Positions 22,420 through 31,235 of a stretch of 64,000 bases of DNA are shown here, piece by piece. The stretch covers positions 1 to 64,000 of the forward strand of contig JACCGJ010000189.1 in the NCBI GenBank assembly GCA_013407085.1, written 5' to 3'. The notes below the pieces were generated by a model. That model searched no databases, was not told where the DNA came from, and saw only the letters and a list, made by a program, of their open reading frames with translations. This DNA is from Atriophallophorus winterbourni (Eukaryota; Platyhelminthes; Trematoda; Plagiorchiida; Microphallidae). Every line of letters begins with the position of its first letter. Position 1 is the stretch's first letter. The position numbers were made by a program, and so were the translations under genes.

Positions 22420-25314
22420 TCAATAGGTAGGGGCCAACGCAGTAGTTCTCAACATAAGGTTTCGTAACCTTTGTTTAAAGATGTGCTCGTTCGCCGAGGT
22501 AACGATATCTATCGGCAAGCTATTCCACAAGAAGCATACACGAACAGCGAAGAAGTGACGACGACAGTTCAATCGTGAGTGTGGGATTTGAAGGGTCAAA
22601 GGGTGGCTGCGTGTGGGGACAACCGAACCAAACGTGAAGAGGTGTTTGAGAGGGTGGGATTTCGCATAGATGATTCGATATGTCAGAGTGAGGTCGTGTA
22701 GGATACGCCTGCGCTCGAGGGTGCACAGTCCAAGTCTGGTCAGTCGCTGCTCAAAGGGTAAATTATTCAATCCGGTAACAATTTTGGTTGCCTTGTGATA
22801 AATTCGTTCGAGGAGCGAGATGTTTTTTTCCATCCATGGCGTCCAAGCTTGTACAGCGTAGTCAACGACAGGATGTATGTAAGTGTTTAGTAATTTCGTG
22901 AGTGAGTGTGGTGGGAAACGTCCGAAAATGCGTTTCAGTAAACCTAGCAAGCTGCACGCACGCTTGTAGACGGCTTCGCACTGTAGGCTGTTCTTCAAAG
23001 TGCCAGACACCAAGATTCCGAGATCTTTTTGTGATGTACTCCATTCAAGCGGGTGGCTGCCAAGTGTATAGGTAAAGGGAAAAGGTTTTCCGACTTGCAA
23101 CATTTTGCACTTGCGGAAATTAAATGGCAGTTTGTTTTGGATTGACCACTGGTGCAGCTTATTCAAATCTCCTTGCAGAACATGACAGTCCTCGATAGAG
23201 TTGACCTTCGTCCAGATTTTTACATCATCTGCGAATAAAACAAGCTTACATGCTAGTAAGTTCGGTAGATCGTTTATAAATATGAGGAACAGTATTGGAC
23301 CGAGAACCGAACCCTGAGGGACTCCGCTCGTGGCTTCAATTGTTCGAGAAGTTTCACCATCTATTCTGACTTTTACTTTGCGTCCAGACAGGTAACTTGT
23401 GAACCATGTTAGTAGGTTTCCGATGACGCCAACATTCTGCAGTTTCTGAAGCAGTAAGGAGTGATTCACTCTGTCGAATGCTTTAGATATATCTAAGTAA
23501 CCGGCATGGACGGAACCCCCTTGGTCTAGTGCTTGCGTCCAATCATTTAGAGTCGTGAGCAAGTTAGACAGGCATGAATATGTTTTCCTAAATCCGTGTT
23601 GTGTGAAAGTTATTAGCTGATGGTTCTCGAGATGTTCAACAAGTCGTTCACACACCAGGCGTTCCAAAATTTTAGAAACCGCTGAAAGAAGCGTCACGGG
23701 GCGGTAATTCGCCGGATCAGAACGACTGCCCCCTTTGTAGATTGGTGTGATAACACCGGTTTTCCATTGAGTTGGTACGGTTCCCGTATTCAATGAGTGC
23801 CTGAATAGACCACTTAGTGGGCCACAAAGCTCCAGCTCGCATGACTTCAGAACAGCGGGTGTTATTCCATCCTCTCCTGGTGATTTGCGAACGTTCAGTC
23901 CGCGTAAATGTTTTCGCACAACCGTAGGATTTACCTCGATGTTGCTAAGGCATTCGACTGGTAGTGGGTGCGGCAAAGACGTCAGCGTTGACACGTTCTT
24001 TGGACAAAATACTTGCGCATAAAATGATATTAGGGCATCAGCTGTATCCTTGACATTATCAGTCAGTCCGTTCTCTGTCTGGATAGGAAATACACCTGGC
24101 TTAACCTTGGTCGCGGCGTTTACGATGGTGTACAGCAACTTAGGTTGTCGTTCCATCTGGTCGATCAGCTTCCAATGGTGATATTGCTTGTCTTCTCGAA
24201 TTAGGGACGTCACCTTGTTACGAAAACTACGAAAGTGTTCCCAGGATGCGTCTGTTCGTATTATTTTGTGTGCAGCCCATGCGGAATTTCGCATGGCTAT
24301 CCACTTCCGAGTGCGGCTTCGAAGTTTGAAGCAAAATGTTATTGATTTCCTTTTGGGAACACAGGTAGAATTGTCGTCTAGTTTTGTACCGATATAACTT
24401 AACAGACTAGAACAATGAGTATCAGCATTCGTAAGATCGAGATGTTTTCCCTCCATAATCGTAATGACACCGCGAAGGCCGAAGTAATCGACTCTCTTGA
24501 TGAACTTAACGTCGCCCGACGCCCTTCTGGCGTTGCACACGAATTCGAAGGACAACACAAGATGGTCACTTAGCCCCAAAGGACTATGATACTGCACTGA
24601 CTCCACGGCTGTTGCTTCGGAGGTTAAAACCAGATCTAGAATTGATGATTCATTGAGGCCCCTTTGTCGAGTGAATGAATGGACATGGTTGTATAGGGGA
24701 GTGAAAGTGATAATCTCACGGAATTTGTGCTCAAAGGATTGCTGAGTATGCACACTTTTGGTGTAGAGATGTGGGAGGTTAAAATCACCCATTATTAACA
24801 ATTGGCATCCTCTAAGATTTCCAGCGTTGCGCATCATTTGTAACAACGTTTCATTGTGGGCATCGGAAGAGTTGGGCGAGCGGTAGATCACACCAAGTAT
24901 ACAGTTCTCTCCAGTTTCCAAGCGAAGGCAACACCACATGGTGTCCTCTAGCTCAAACCTTGTGTCCGGTACAGCTGTGCATTGAAGACGTTCGTTATAA
25001 TACAAAGCAACTCCACCACCTGATCTTGAACGGTCTCGTCGAAGTAGGATCATGTTGGGAAGTGCCAGCTCGCAATCGTTAACCTGATCGTAAAACCATG
25101 TTTCCGTAACAGCAATGATGTCAGCAGAAAACTGAGCGTTAAAGTGAGACAATTCGGCGATTTTGTTCCGCAAGCAGTGTGCATTTGTGTATAGGCATTT
25201 AACAGTGGTTTTCGTGTGTAGCGAGCCTATGCGGATGATGTTTGTATGTCCGACCCCCTGAGAGCCGGACCATGATGTACTCGGTCCGACTCGGTTTGAG
25301 CCGGACCCACTACG
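22420..25314 (-). CDS. LINE ORF2: APE endonuclease and reverse transcriptase
   Basis: The frame runs 964 codons from the slippery site at 25314 to TAG-terminated ...LAPTY. The N-terminal endonuclease shows YTNAHCLRNKIAEL, AVTETWF (catalytic Glu), LLIMGDFNLPHL and the terminal LGLSDHLVLSFEF. Then follow the RT blocks: ALDQGGSVHAGYLDISKAFD, TSGVPQGSVLGPILF and KLVLFADDVKIW (catalytic FADD). A thumb/C-terminal part with YAVQAWTPWMEKNIS and CRRHFFAVRVCFLWNSL closes the protein. No ATG lies early in the frame: upstream of the endonuclease it stays open back to the A AAA AAC heptamer inside ORF1, so translation by -1 frameshifting is the simplest reading. The product nicks the target and reverse-transcribes the element RNA. 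Confidence 0.93.
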   Translation of the reverse strand, partial: RSGSGSNRVGPSTSWSGSQGVGHTNIIRIGSLHTKTTVKCLYTNAHCLRNKIAELSHFNAQFSADIIAVTETWFYDQVNDCELALPNMILLRRDRSRSGGGVALYYNERLQCTAVPDTRFELEDTMWCCLRLETGENCILGVIYRSPNSSDAHNETLLQMMRNAGNLRGCQLLIMGDFNLPHLYTKSVHTQQSFEHKFREIITFTPLYNHVHSFTRQRGLNESSILDLVLTSEATAVESVQYHSPLGLSDHLVLSFEFVCNARRASGDVKFIKRVDYFGLRGVITIMEGKHLDLTNADTHCSSLLSYIGTKLDDNSTCVPKRKSITFCFKLRSRTRKWIAMRNSAWAAHKIIRTDASWEHFRSFRNKVTSLIREDKQYHHWKLIDQMERQPKLLYTIVNAATKVKPGVFPIQTENGLTDNVKDTADALISFYAQVFCPKNVSTLTSLPHPLPVECLSNIEVNPTVVRKHLRGLNVRKSPGEDGITPAVLKSCELELCGPLSGLFRHSLNTGTVPTQWKTGVITPIYKGGSRSDPANYRPVTLLSAVSKILERLVCERLVEHLENHQLITFTQHGFRKTYSCLSNLLTTLNDWTQALDQGGSVHAGYLDISKAFDRVNHSLLLQKLQNVGVIGNLLTWFTSYLSGRKVKVRIDGETSRTIEATSGVPQGSVLGPILFLIFINDLPNLLACKLVLFADDVKIWTKVNSIEDCHVLQGDLNKLHQWSIQNKLPFNFRKCKMLQVGKPFPFTYTLGSHPLEWSTSQKDLGILVSGTLKNSLQCEAVYKRACSLLGLLKRIFGRFPPHSLTKLLNTYIHPVVDYAVQAWTPWMEKNISLLERIYHKATKIVTGLNNLPFEQRLTRLGLCTLERRRILHDLTLTYRIIYAKSHPLKHLFTFGSVVPTRSHPLTLQIPHSRLNCRRHFFAVRVCFLWNSLPIDIVTSANEHIFKQRLRNLMLRTTALAPTY

Positions 25315-26873
25315 TTTTTTGATGTATTGATTACTTCCGTTTCGGAGGGAATGCTACCGTCTACCGCCCCCAGCCGCGAGTGTGTCTCACTCATTGGTTT
25401 GGGTGGGCTAAGTCTAACATCCTTGGGTAGTGTTCGTTTCTTTTTTGTCCATTCCGACCTTACTATTTCAGCCATAGCGCTGGTCAAGAACGTAATCTTC
25501 AGAGGTTTCGGTCCATCCCACTTGTATTTTGACGAAAAAGGAACTCGAAAAGTGTCCACAACAACGGCATTAGAAATATCGAGAGAACACGCAATGTAGC
25601 GCCATTGTTTGACGTCGTGCTCTACCGTTTCCTGATTCGATGCTTTAGAAGTATTTTCTGGTACACCAAGTAGAACTATACTTCGCGATACCATTTGTTC
25701 CCTGTCCTTCAAGCTGCCCTTCCTTTCCCACCATGGTACATCGGGATATATGCGGCAGTTGGAGTCGGAATCGGACTTGAGTAGGTATGCATTCAGCAAT
25801 ACGTTCTCGATATCAGCCTCGCATTTTAGTGTTACCTTGAGCAAGCGAGGTTGACCAATATGAGGTGAAGATGAATGGCGGGTTAGACGAGTCACTTTTT
25901 CTGCGTTTACATGTTCAATTTTCATTAGGTGACAAAGTTCAGTCCATTTATCGACATCATGTTTCTGTTTGCTATCAAACAGGCTTTCTTGGGACTCGCT
26001 GACATTCGTACATATCACGTTCAGCCTGTATGGGTTGTTCTTTTTTCGTATCGGAAAGTCAGGCGTTCTAGAATTAAAAACCTTTCTGGCTTGACTTTGT
26101 GAGTCGGGTACAGCAGTTTTGGAGTGTACAGCTGAGGTCGACCGTAACAGCATATCTCTATAAGAATTTCCTACTTCTGTGGTCGTTTTAGCTGATTCCA
26201 AAACGGGAATAACCCTGCTATTTTGCTTTTTTGGCACACGAATAGCCTTAGTCTTAGATTCCTTCAATGGTGGTCCCGAGATCGATGTATTGATATGATG
26301 GTTTACATCAGTGATCACTTGCCTACTCACATGATTTACCAACATTTCTTCCACACGTCGAAGGCCCAACTCCAAACCGGCCATTCTATTTTCTATTTTG
26401 GATCCAAAAGTATCGTTATAGTGCAATGATTTAGCTCTGCAACGAACACAGACATAGCATGCACCCGGAACCATTTCATTTTTCAATAATGCTATCGAGT
26501 CAGGGGCTAAAGTACGGTCGCATTTACCATGGATTTTACCCATACACAGAAAACACGTTATTACTTTACGCGCCATGGGACTCACCGGTTGTTCGCATGC
26601 TTTGCACGTGACTTCGGGACAATTTTGCGTGTCGGGATTCGTCCAATCAGCTGGGCCGGCCGTGACCATTGTTGCGTTCGCCGGATCCAGGCCCTTATCA
26701 ATGAGGTCAAGTTGGTCCGATGTCGCTGTTTGATCGATCGATTTTTCAGTCCGTATGTTGGTTCTCGTGATGCGGTGAAACATGTTAGTAGCCTGAATTG
26801 GGTTGTTCGGCTGTGTGACGGGTTTTTGTTCGACGGGTCGAGGTGGCTGTTTTGAAACACGTGATTTCGTCAT
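25227..26873 (-). CDS. LINE ORF1: PHD-finger nucleic-acid-binding protein
   Basis: 548 residues starting at MTKSRVSKQ (ATG at 26873; a longer TTG-initiated frame is not needed). Residues about 85-145 form a PHD-like zinc finger: VTCKACEQPV, then VITCFLCMGKIHGKCD (the HxxC step) and CYVCVRCRAK. The middle is basic and serine-rich. The C-terminal half has two related segments, each with NVICTN or VLLGVP followed by W...C and LTRHSSS or FRVPFSSK, suggesting an internal duplication of an RNA-binding fold. ORF1 proteins of CR1-type LINEs package element RNA. The frame ends in TAG at 25229-25227, overlapping ORF2 by 85 nt after the slippery site. Confidence 0.88.
   Translation of the reverse strand: MTKSRVSKQPPRPVEQKPVTQPNNPIQATNMFHRITRTNIRTEKSIDQTATSDQLDLIDKGLDPANATMVTAGPADWTNPDTQNCPEVTCKACEQPVSPMARKVITCFLCMGKIHGKCDRTLAPDSIALLKNEMVPGACYVCVRCRAKSLHYNDTFGSKIENRMAGLELGLRRVEEMLVNHVSRQVITDVNHHINTSISGPPLKESKTKAIRVPKKQNSRVIPVLESAKTTTEVGNSYRDMLLRSTSAVHSKTAVPDSQSQARKVFNSRTPDFPIRKKNNPYRLNVICTNVSESQESLFDSKQKHDVDKWTELCHLMKIEHVNAEKVTRLTRHSSSPHIGQPRLLKVTLKCEADIENVLLNAYLLKSDSDSNCRIYPDVPWWERKGSLKDREQMVSRSIVLLGVPENTSKASNQETVEHDVKQWRYIACSLDISNAVVVDTFRVPFSSKYKWDGPKPLKITFLTSAMAEIVRSEWTKKKRTLPKDVRLSPPKPMSETHSRLGAVDGSIPSETEVINTSKNVVGPAQTESDRVHHGPALRGSDIQTSSA
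25283..25320 (-). promoter_or_regulatory. -1 ribosomal frameshift signal in LINE
   Basis: On the minus strand the heptamer A AAA AAC (25320-25314) sits in the ORF1 frame as TCA AAA AAC. A 6-nt spacer GTAGTG (25313-25308) follows. Then comes a hairpin: GGTCCGGCTC (25307-25298), loop AAACC, GAGTCGGACC (25292-25283), 10 bp with one G-U. The -1 frame is open from here through all of ORF2. This is the arrangement used by many retroviruses, LTR elements and RNA viruses. Confidence 0.8.
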
Positions 26874-27259
26874 GTTGAAAATAATCCAATATAACTCGTT
26901 AACTACACGAGCTAGAACACAGAAATAAGTATCAAAATTCGTAGCTCGACGTGATCCTTGCAATGATAGCAAAAACCGTAGAATAGTTAGCGATTGAAAA
27001 AAGTTTTGCGCGCGTGAGCAAACTGTGAAATTTACGCCGATATGATAACTTTGCTGCTAATCCGTTGACAAGAGCAAAACAAATAAATTCCGATAGATAT
27101 GAACGAAAGTAGCACTGAATTCTTGGAATGAGAGAAATCCAAGCAGATTCGGCGAAGGATAGGAGCAGAAGTGTCCAGACAATAAAAAATGGCGACTCCA
27201 ACAGTAGGTCAGATGGCGAGCTCATCGACATGATACCACTGTTGAGAGTTGGGAGACAT

Positions 27260-29235
27260 TCCGTTTGCTGAGAAATAAGGTAAACAAACTTGTTGTTGAT
27301 GAAAAACTGAATTATCAAAATCATTTACTTAACAAAATGGAATCCAACCTCAAAATTCTCTACCAGATCATAAATAACCGGTCAAGGGTGAAACCAGGAG
27401 TTGCCGCTCTAAAGACACGTGATGGAACAACAACCACAGCATCGCAATCTGCCGAAGTTCCAGCCCATTTCTTCTCCACTGTCTTCAGCCCACGAAACAC
27501 CGTTACCTGTCCCTTAACTCCCGTCATCTCACCCGAAAATGTTTTACAACAACTAACTATTACCTCGGAGAGTGTCCTCCGCACATTGCTAAATCTCAAC
27601 ACGAGAAAATCTCCCGGAGCCGACGAAATTACCCCGTTGATTCTTAAAAACTGTGCTTATACTTTGTGGACGCCTCTCACATACTTGTTTAACCTCTCTT
27701 TAACCCAAAGTTTCGTTCCATGTGATTGGAAGAATGGCATCATTAACCCCATCCACAAAGGAGGAAACCGTTCCGAAGTATCCAACTATCGACCAGTAAC
27801 ACTACTACCGGTGATCTCTAAAGTGATGGAAGCGCCTCGTAAAAACAGCGTCACAAACATCTGAAGACAATTGCTTGTCACAGTTTCGAAACAACACGGC
27901 TTCAGAAAAAGACACTCTTGCCTTTCAAACCTTCTGCTCGCCCTCGATGACTGGACACAAGCTGTAGACAAAGGTCTCACAGTACACGCTTGTTATCTTG
28001 ATATGTCAAAAGCATTCGATCGTGTCAACCACAGTCTGTTACTACAAAAGATGGAGCTATGTGGAATCAAGGGTTCATTACTAGCCTGGTTTGAGGATTA
28101 TCTCCGCGACCGTGTCATTCGAGTAAGGGTTGATGGTGCTTTGTCACGACCTATTGCAGTAACGAGTGGGGTGCCGCAGGGATCAGTGCTTGGACCACTT
28201 CTTTTCCTGATGTATGTCAACGACTTACCTAAACTTGTTCGCTGCAAAATCTTGTTATTTGCGGATGACATCAAGCTGTGGACACAAGTACGTACAACTG
28301 AGGATTGCAGAGAGCTTCAGCTGGAACTCGATGCCTTACAAGACTGGTCAGTTAGAAATGAACTACCTTTCAATGTCAGAAAATGCAAGGTATTGACTGT
28401 TAGAAGACATTTCGAGTACTCCTACACCCTTGGTTCCCATATTCTTGAAAGCACTGACAAGGAGAAGGACTTGGGTGTGTGGGTGAGCAGCACTTTGAAA
28501 CCGTCACATAACGTCACAGCTGTCTATGAAAAGACGTCACGAGTATTGCTACTGCTGAAACGCGTGTTCGGGAGTTTCACTAAGCAAACCGTTCATCGAA
28601 TAATTAATACGTACTTGAGGCCAACCATGGAGTATGCGGTTCAGGCTTGGTCACCCTGGCTACAGAAGGACATCAGCCTCTTGCAGAGAATATATCATCG
28701 GACTACCAAGCTCGTACGCGGTTTGAAGCACAAACAATACGAAGATCGTATTGCAAGTCTCAATCTATTCGACTTTCGCTACCGCCGTCTTAGAGGTGAT
28801 TTGATACTTATGTTCAATATACTGCATACCCCCAACCATCCCCTAAATCAACTATTCACGCGACTACCAACCAGAACCAGCCGGAGTCACGACTATACAG
28901 TACTTATTCCCGACTCGAGACTAAACTGTCGAAGGTACTTTTATTCTGTACGTGTATGCTTTACCTGGAAATCCCTACCCTGTAATGTTGCACATTTACC
29001 GAACTTGGATATATTCAAATCGAATTTGGACAATTTCATGTTGACCAATCCAAACTTTGAACCCGTATATTTTACACCATAAAAGCTTTGAACTTTGAAA
29101 CCAGTTTCTGTCCAATGGATTTTTACTTGATTCCTGAACTGCTCAGTAAGCAAACAAATCCCGTTTTTCTACCCATGTTATTCGTAACTCCCATATTATT
29201 CTGTGGTTTTTCTCAAGCTATATGCTTTTTAGACC
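27260..29235 (+). mobile_element. CR1-like LINE, 5'-truncated, near-intact RT
   Basis: One frame runs 27265-29082 with a single TGA at 27862. It starts in the endonuclease-RT linker (NKVNKLVVDEKLNYQNHLLN). It contains RKSPGADEITPLIL, YRPVTLLPVISKVME, YLDMSKAFDRVNHS, GVPQGSVLGPLLF, ILLFADDIKLW and the C-terminal YAVQAWSPWLQKD...CRRYFYSVRVCF. The region around 27830-27870 is also scrambled relative to relatives. The 3' UTR ends near 29235 (tatgctttttagaccattaaa). It belongs to the same family as 20310-21525. Confidence 0.88.
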
Positions 29236-29236
29236 A

Positions 29237-29428
29237 TTAAAATTGAATTGAGCGCCAGATTGTGGAGATTTCTGCCCCATCCACTTTATCGACCGCCAGT
29301 TGACCTGCCTTGGCAATTTCGACCGACTCCGCATGTAGGCGTTCGCTATGCGGTTTAATACCGCGTCTCAATATTGCCACATTGTCTAGATCGAAGCTGT
29401 GGCCCGTATCTAAAACGTGCTCCACCAA
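29237..29428 (-). pseudogene. Penelope-like GIY-YIG endonuclease remnant
   Basis: The minus strand encodes VEHVLDTGHSFDLDNVAIL followed by an HSERLHAESVEIAK-type stretch. This is the H...TGH..D...A.IL...R..AE..EI pattern found in the C-terminal half of the GIY-YIG endonuclease of Penelope-like elements. Only about 60 codons remain, ending where the LINE 3' end begins. The class B hammerhead fragment lies just beyond its N-terminal side (29455-29500). Confidence 0.65.
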
Positions 29429-29454
29429 GGCGGAATCATGAATAAGGGATTGAT

Positions 29455-29510
29455 ATTCCCTGTGTCAGAAGTGAAACGTTACCCAAAAACTACTCTAACC
29501 GATTGCACAC
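29455..29510 (+). repeat. Class B hammerhead repeat, 3' part
   Basis: TGTGTCAGAAG, then TGAAACGTT and ACCC, then ccgattgcacacaaattcc. This is the second half of the class B hammerhead with its downstream sequence, as at 38.4 kb. The CTGACGA core is lost. Confidence 0.6.
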
Positions 29511-31235
29511 AAATTCCTTTGCAATATGAAGCTTAGTTCGGAATGCACAGTTCTTCTTGAAACTCCATCGCCCTCAAAACATTTTGATTCCTCACTGATA
29601 GAATCTCATAATTGTGTTATTGCTGCTAGTATATGTATTTTCATTCAAAAACGCAACAACTGTCGCCAAGATGAAGTCCAAATATTTTGTTTAGTATAAC
29701 GTTTTCTTGTGGTATTGACAGATTGTTTTAATTTGCAGATCTATTAGTCGCTACACGAATCTTCATTGTAATGAAAAATCTGAAAATTCCATTTTATTAC
29801 GCACAATTCCGCCTCTCCGCAGTCAGAAAACGAACTAATTTTTCTTCATGAGTGCCACAGATTTGCCGACTTAAGAAGCATTCGTATTGAGGGATTCTAT
29901 GTCAGCACACATAACTCAGATGGTTTTATGCCAGGAAAATCAATAATTTAAAAAAACACATTATTTAGAGGTATATGGTGATTGTAGTGAAAACTACAAC
30001 TGAGTTTAGGTGGAAATTTTTTGTTTGTAGCGTTTCAACTGAAAAAATTTATAATCGATAAAATTTATGCCTAATATTTAATCGATAATGTAGGGTGCTT
30101 AGATCATTTCCATTTTTTCGTGCTCTAGTAAATGTTGAGTTGAGGTGAAAATAATTTTACATGCCAAACTGAGATCATTTCATATGCGTCTTTGGGTACA
30201 ATCTTGTAGTTTTCGTTAGGAAATTTGCTCTTGATAAAGTTGGATTTTCGTAATATGAGATCAAATTGATTGAACAATGGTAGATGTTATCAAGGATTTG
30301 AACAATTTTTGAAGCAGTTGTGCGAAGACTTTGAATAAATATTTAATAAAAGAACACACTTATGTACTTTCAATCTGCGGTTTGGTTTCTGGTGTGAAAC
30401 GTCTGAATATCACTCCTTTTATTCGACCCAAATACAGCTGTTTTCAATGTGTACTATGTTGCAAGGTTGTTGATCTGCTGCACATTAGATGAGATCTTGC
30501 ATGCCAAGATGAGAGGTGTGGTGCTTGGATTCATCAGTCCACACCATTTTCCATTGATTGAAGTGAAACTCATTTGATCGAGACCTATAATAAAAAGTTG
30601 CACATATCCCCCTATAATGCTATACAGTATTCAAATGACCTGAAAGCTTTAATATATTAATATCGTCAGGAAACAGTCTCAAATTACTTTGTATATTTTC
30701 AATTATATTATTCATATACGTGTTTGGGATTTTATTCTTTTTCAAATGTTTTATTATTCTGGTATCCAATAATTATCAATTATTTTGTTATTCTTAGGTG
30801 TACACTATAACATTCAGTGATAAAACTTTGGTTAGTCCAAAGTACGTAAATATACCGGAAATAATTTTCAATTTTCAAATGTTAAGTAACTTTAGTTTAT
30901 GATTGACAAAGCGCTATCAACTTTTCAAACCTGTGATTTCAAGCGAGACCATGGTTGAAACTACATTTTCAAACGAGCTTTGAGGGAGTTAATATAGAAC
31001 AGACACACTGATATATTGAACATTGAATGGGAATGAAACAAATTACATGATCAAAATGTGAGGGTAAAATAGGATATAAATATAACTTGAATTCCATACC
31101 GTCGCTTTGTAGACATGAAAAATGAAACGCCTAGAAAACGTAACTTTATGTTTTGGAACGTTTTTTAATGGAAAAATATTATTCATACTACAAAACGTAC
31201 TCCATTTTTCAAAGGATTTTGACTCAAAACGTAAA
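29511..31235. other. AT-rich stretch, no gene seen
   Basis: No exon-like frame, repeat match or RNA feature that I can support. Confidence 0.5.

Larger units (their letters stand above)
22190..27255 (-). mobile_element. Full-length CR1-like LINE
   Basis: A complete element on the minus strand: about 380 bp of 5' UTR (26874 to about 27255), intact ORF1, intact ORF2, and a short 3' UTR ending in a microsatellite of the 8-mer ATTCAAGA (three units at about 22200-22225). CR1-clade LINEs typically end in such short tandem repeats rather than poly(A). The 5' UTR is shared with the copies at 62541-62935 (minus) and 41165-41290 (plus), which sets its extent. Both frames are free of stops, so this copy could be recent or still active. 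It lies head-to-head with the plus-strand LINE starting near 27260. Confidence 0.9.
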
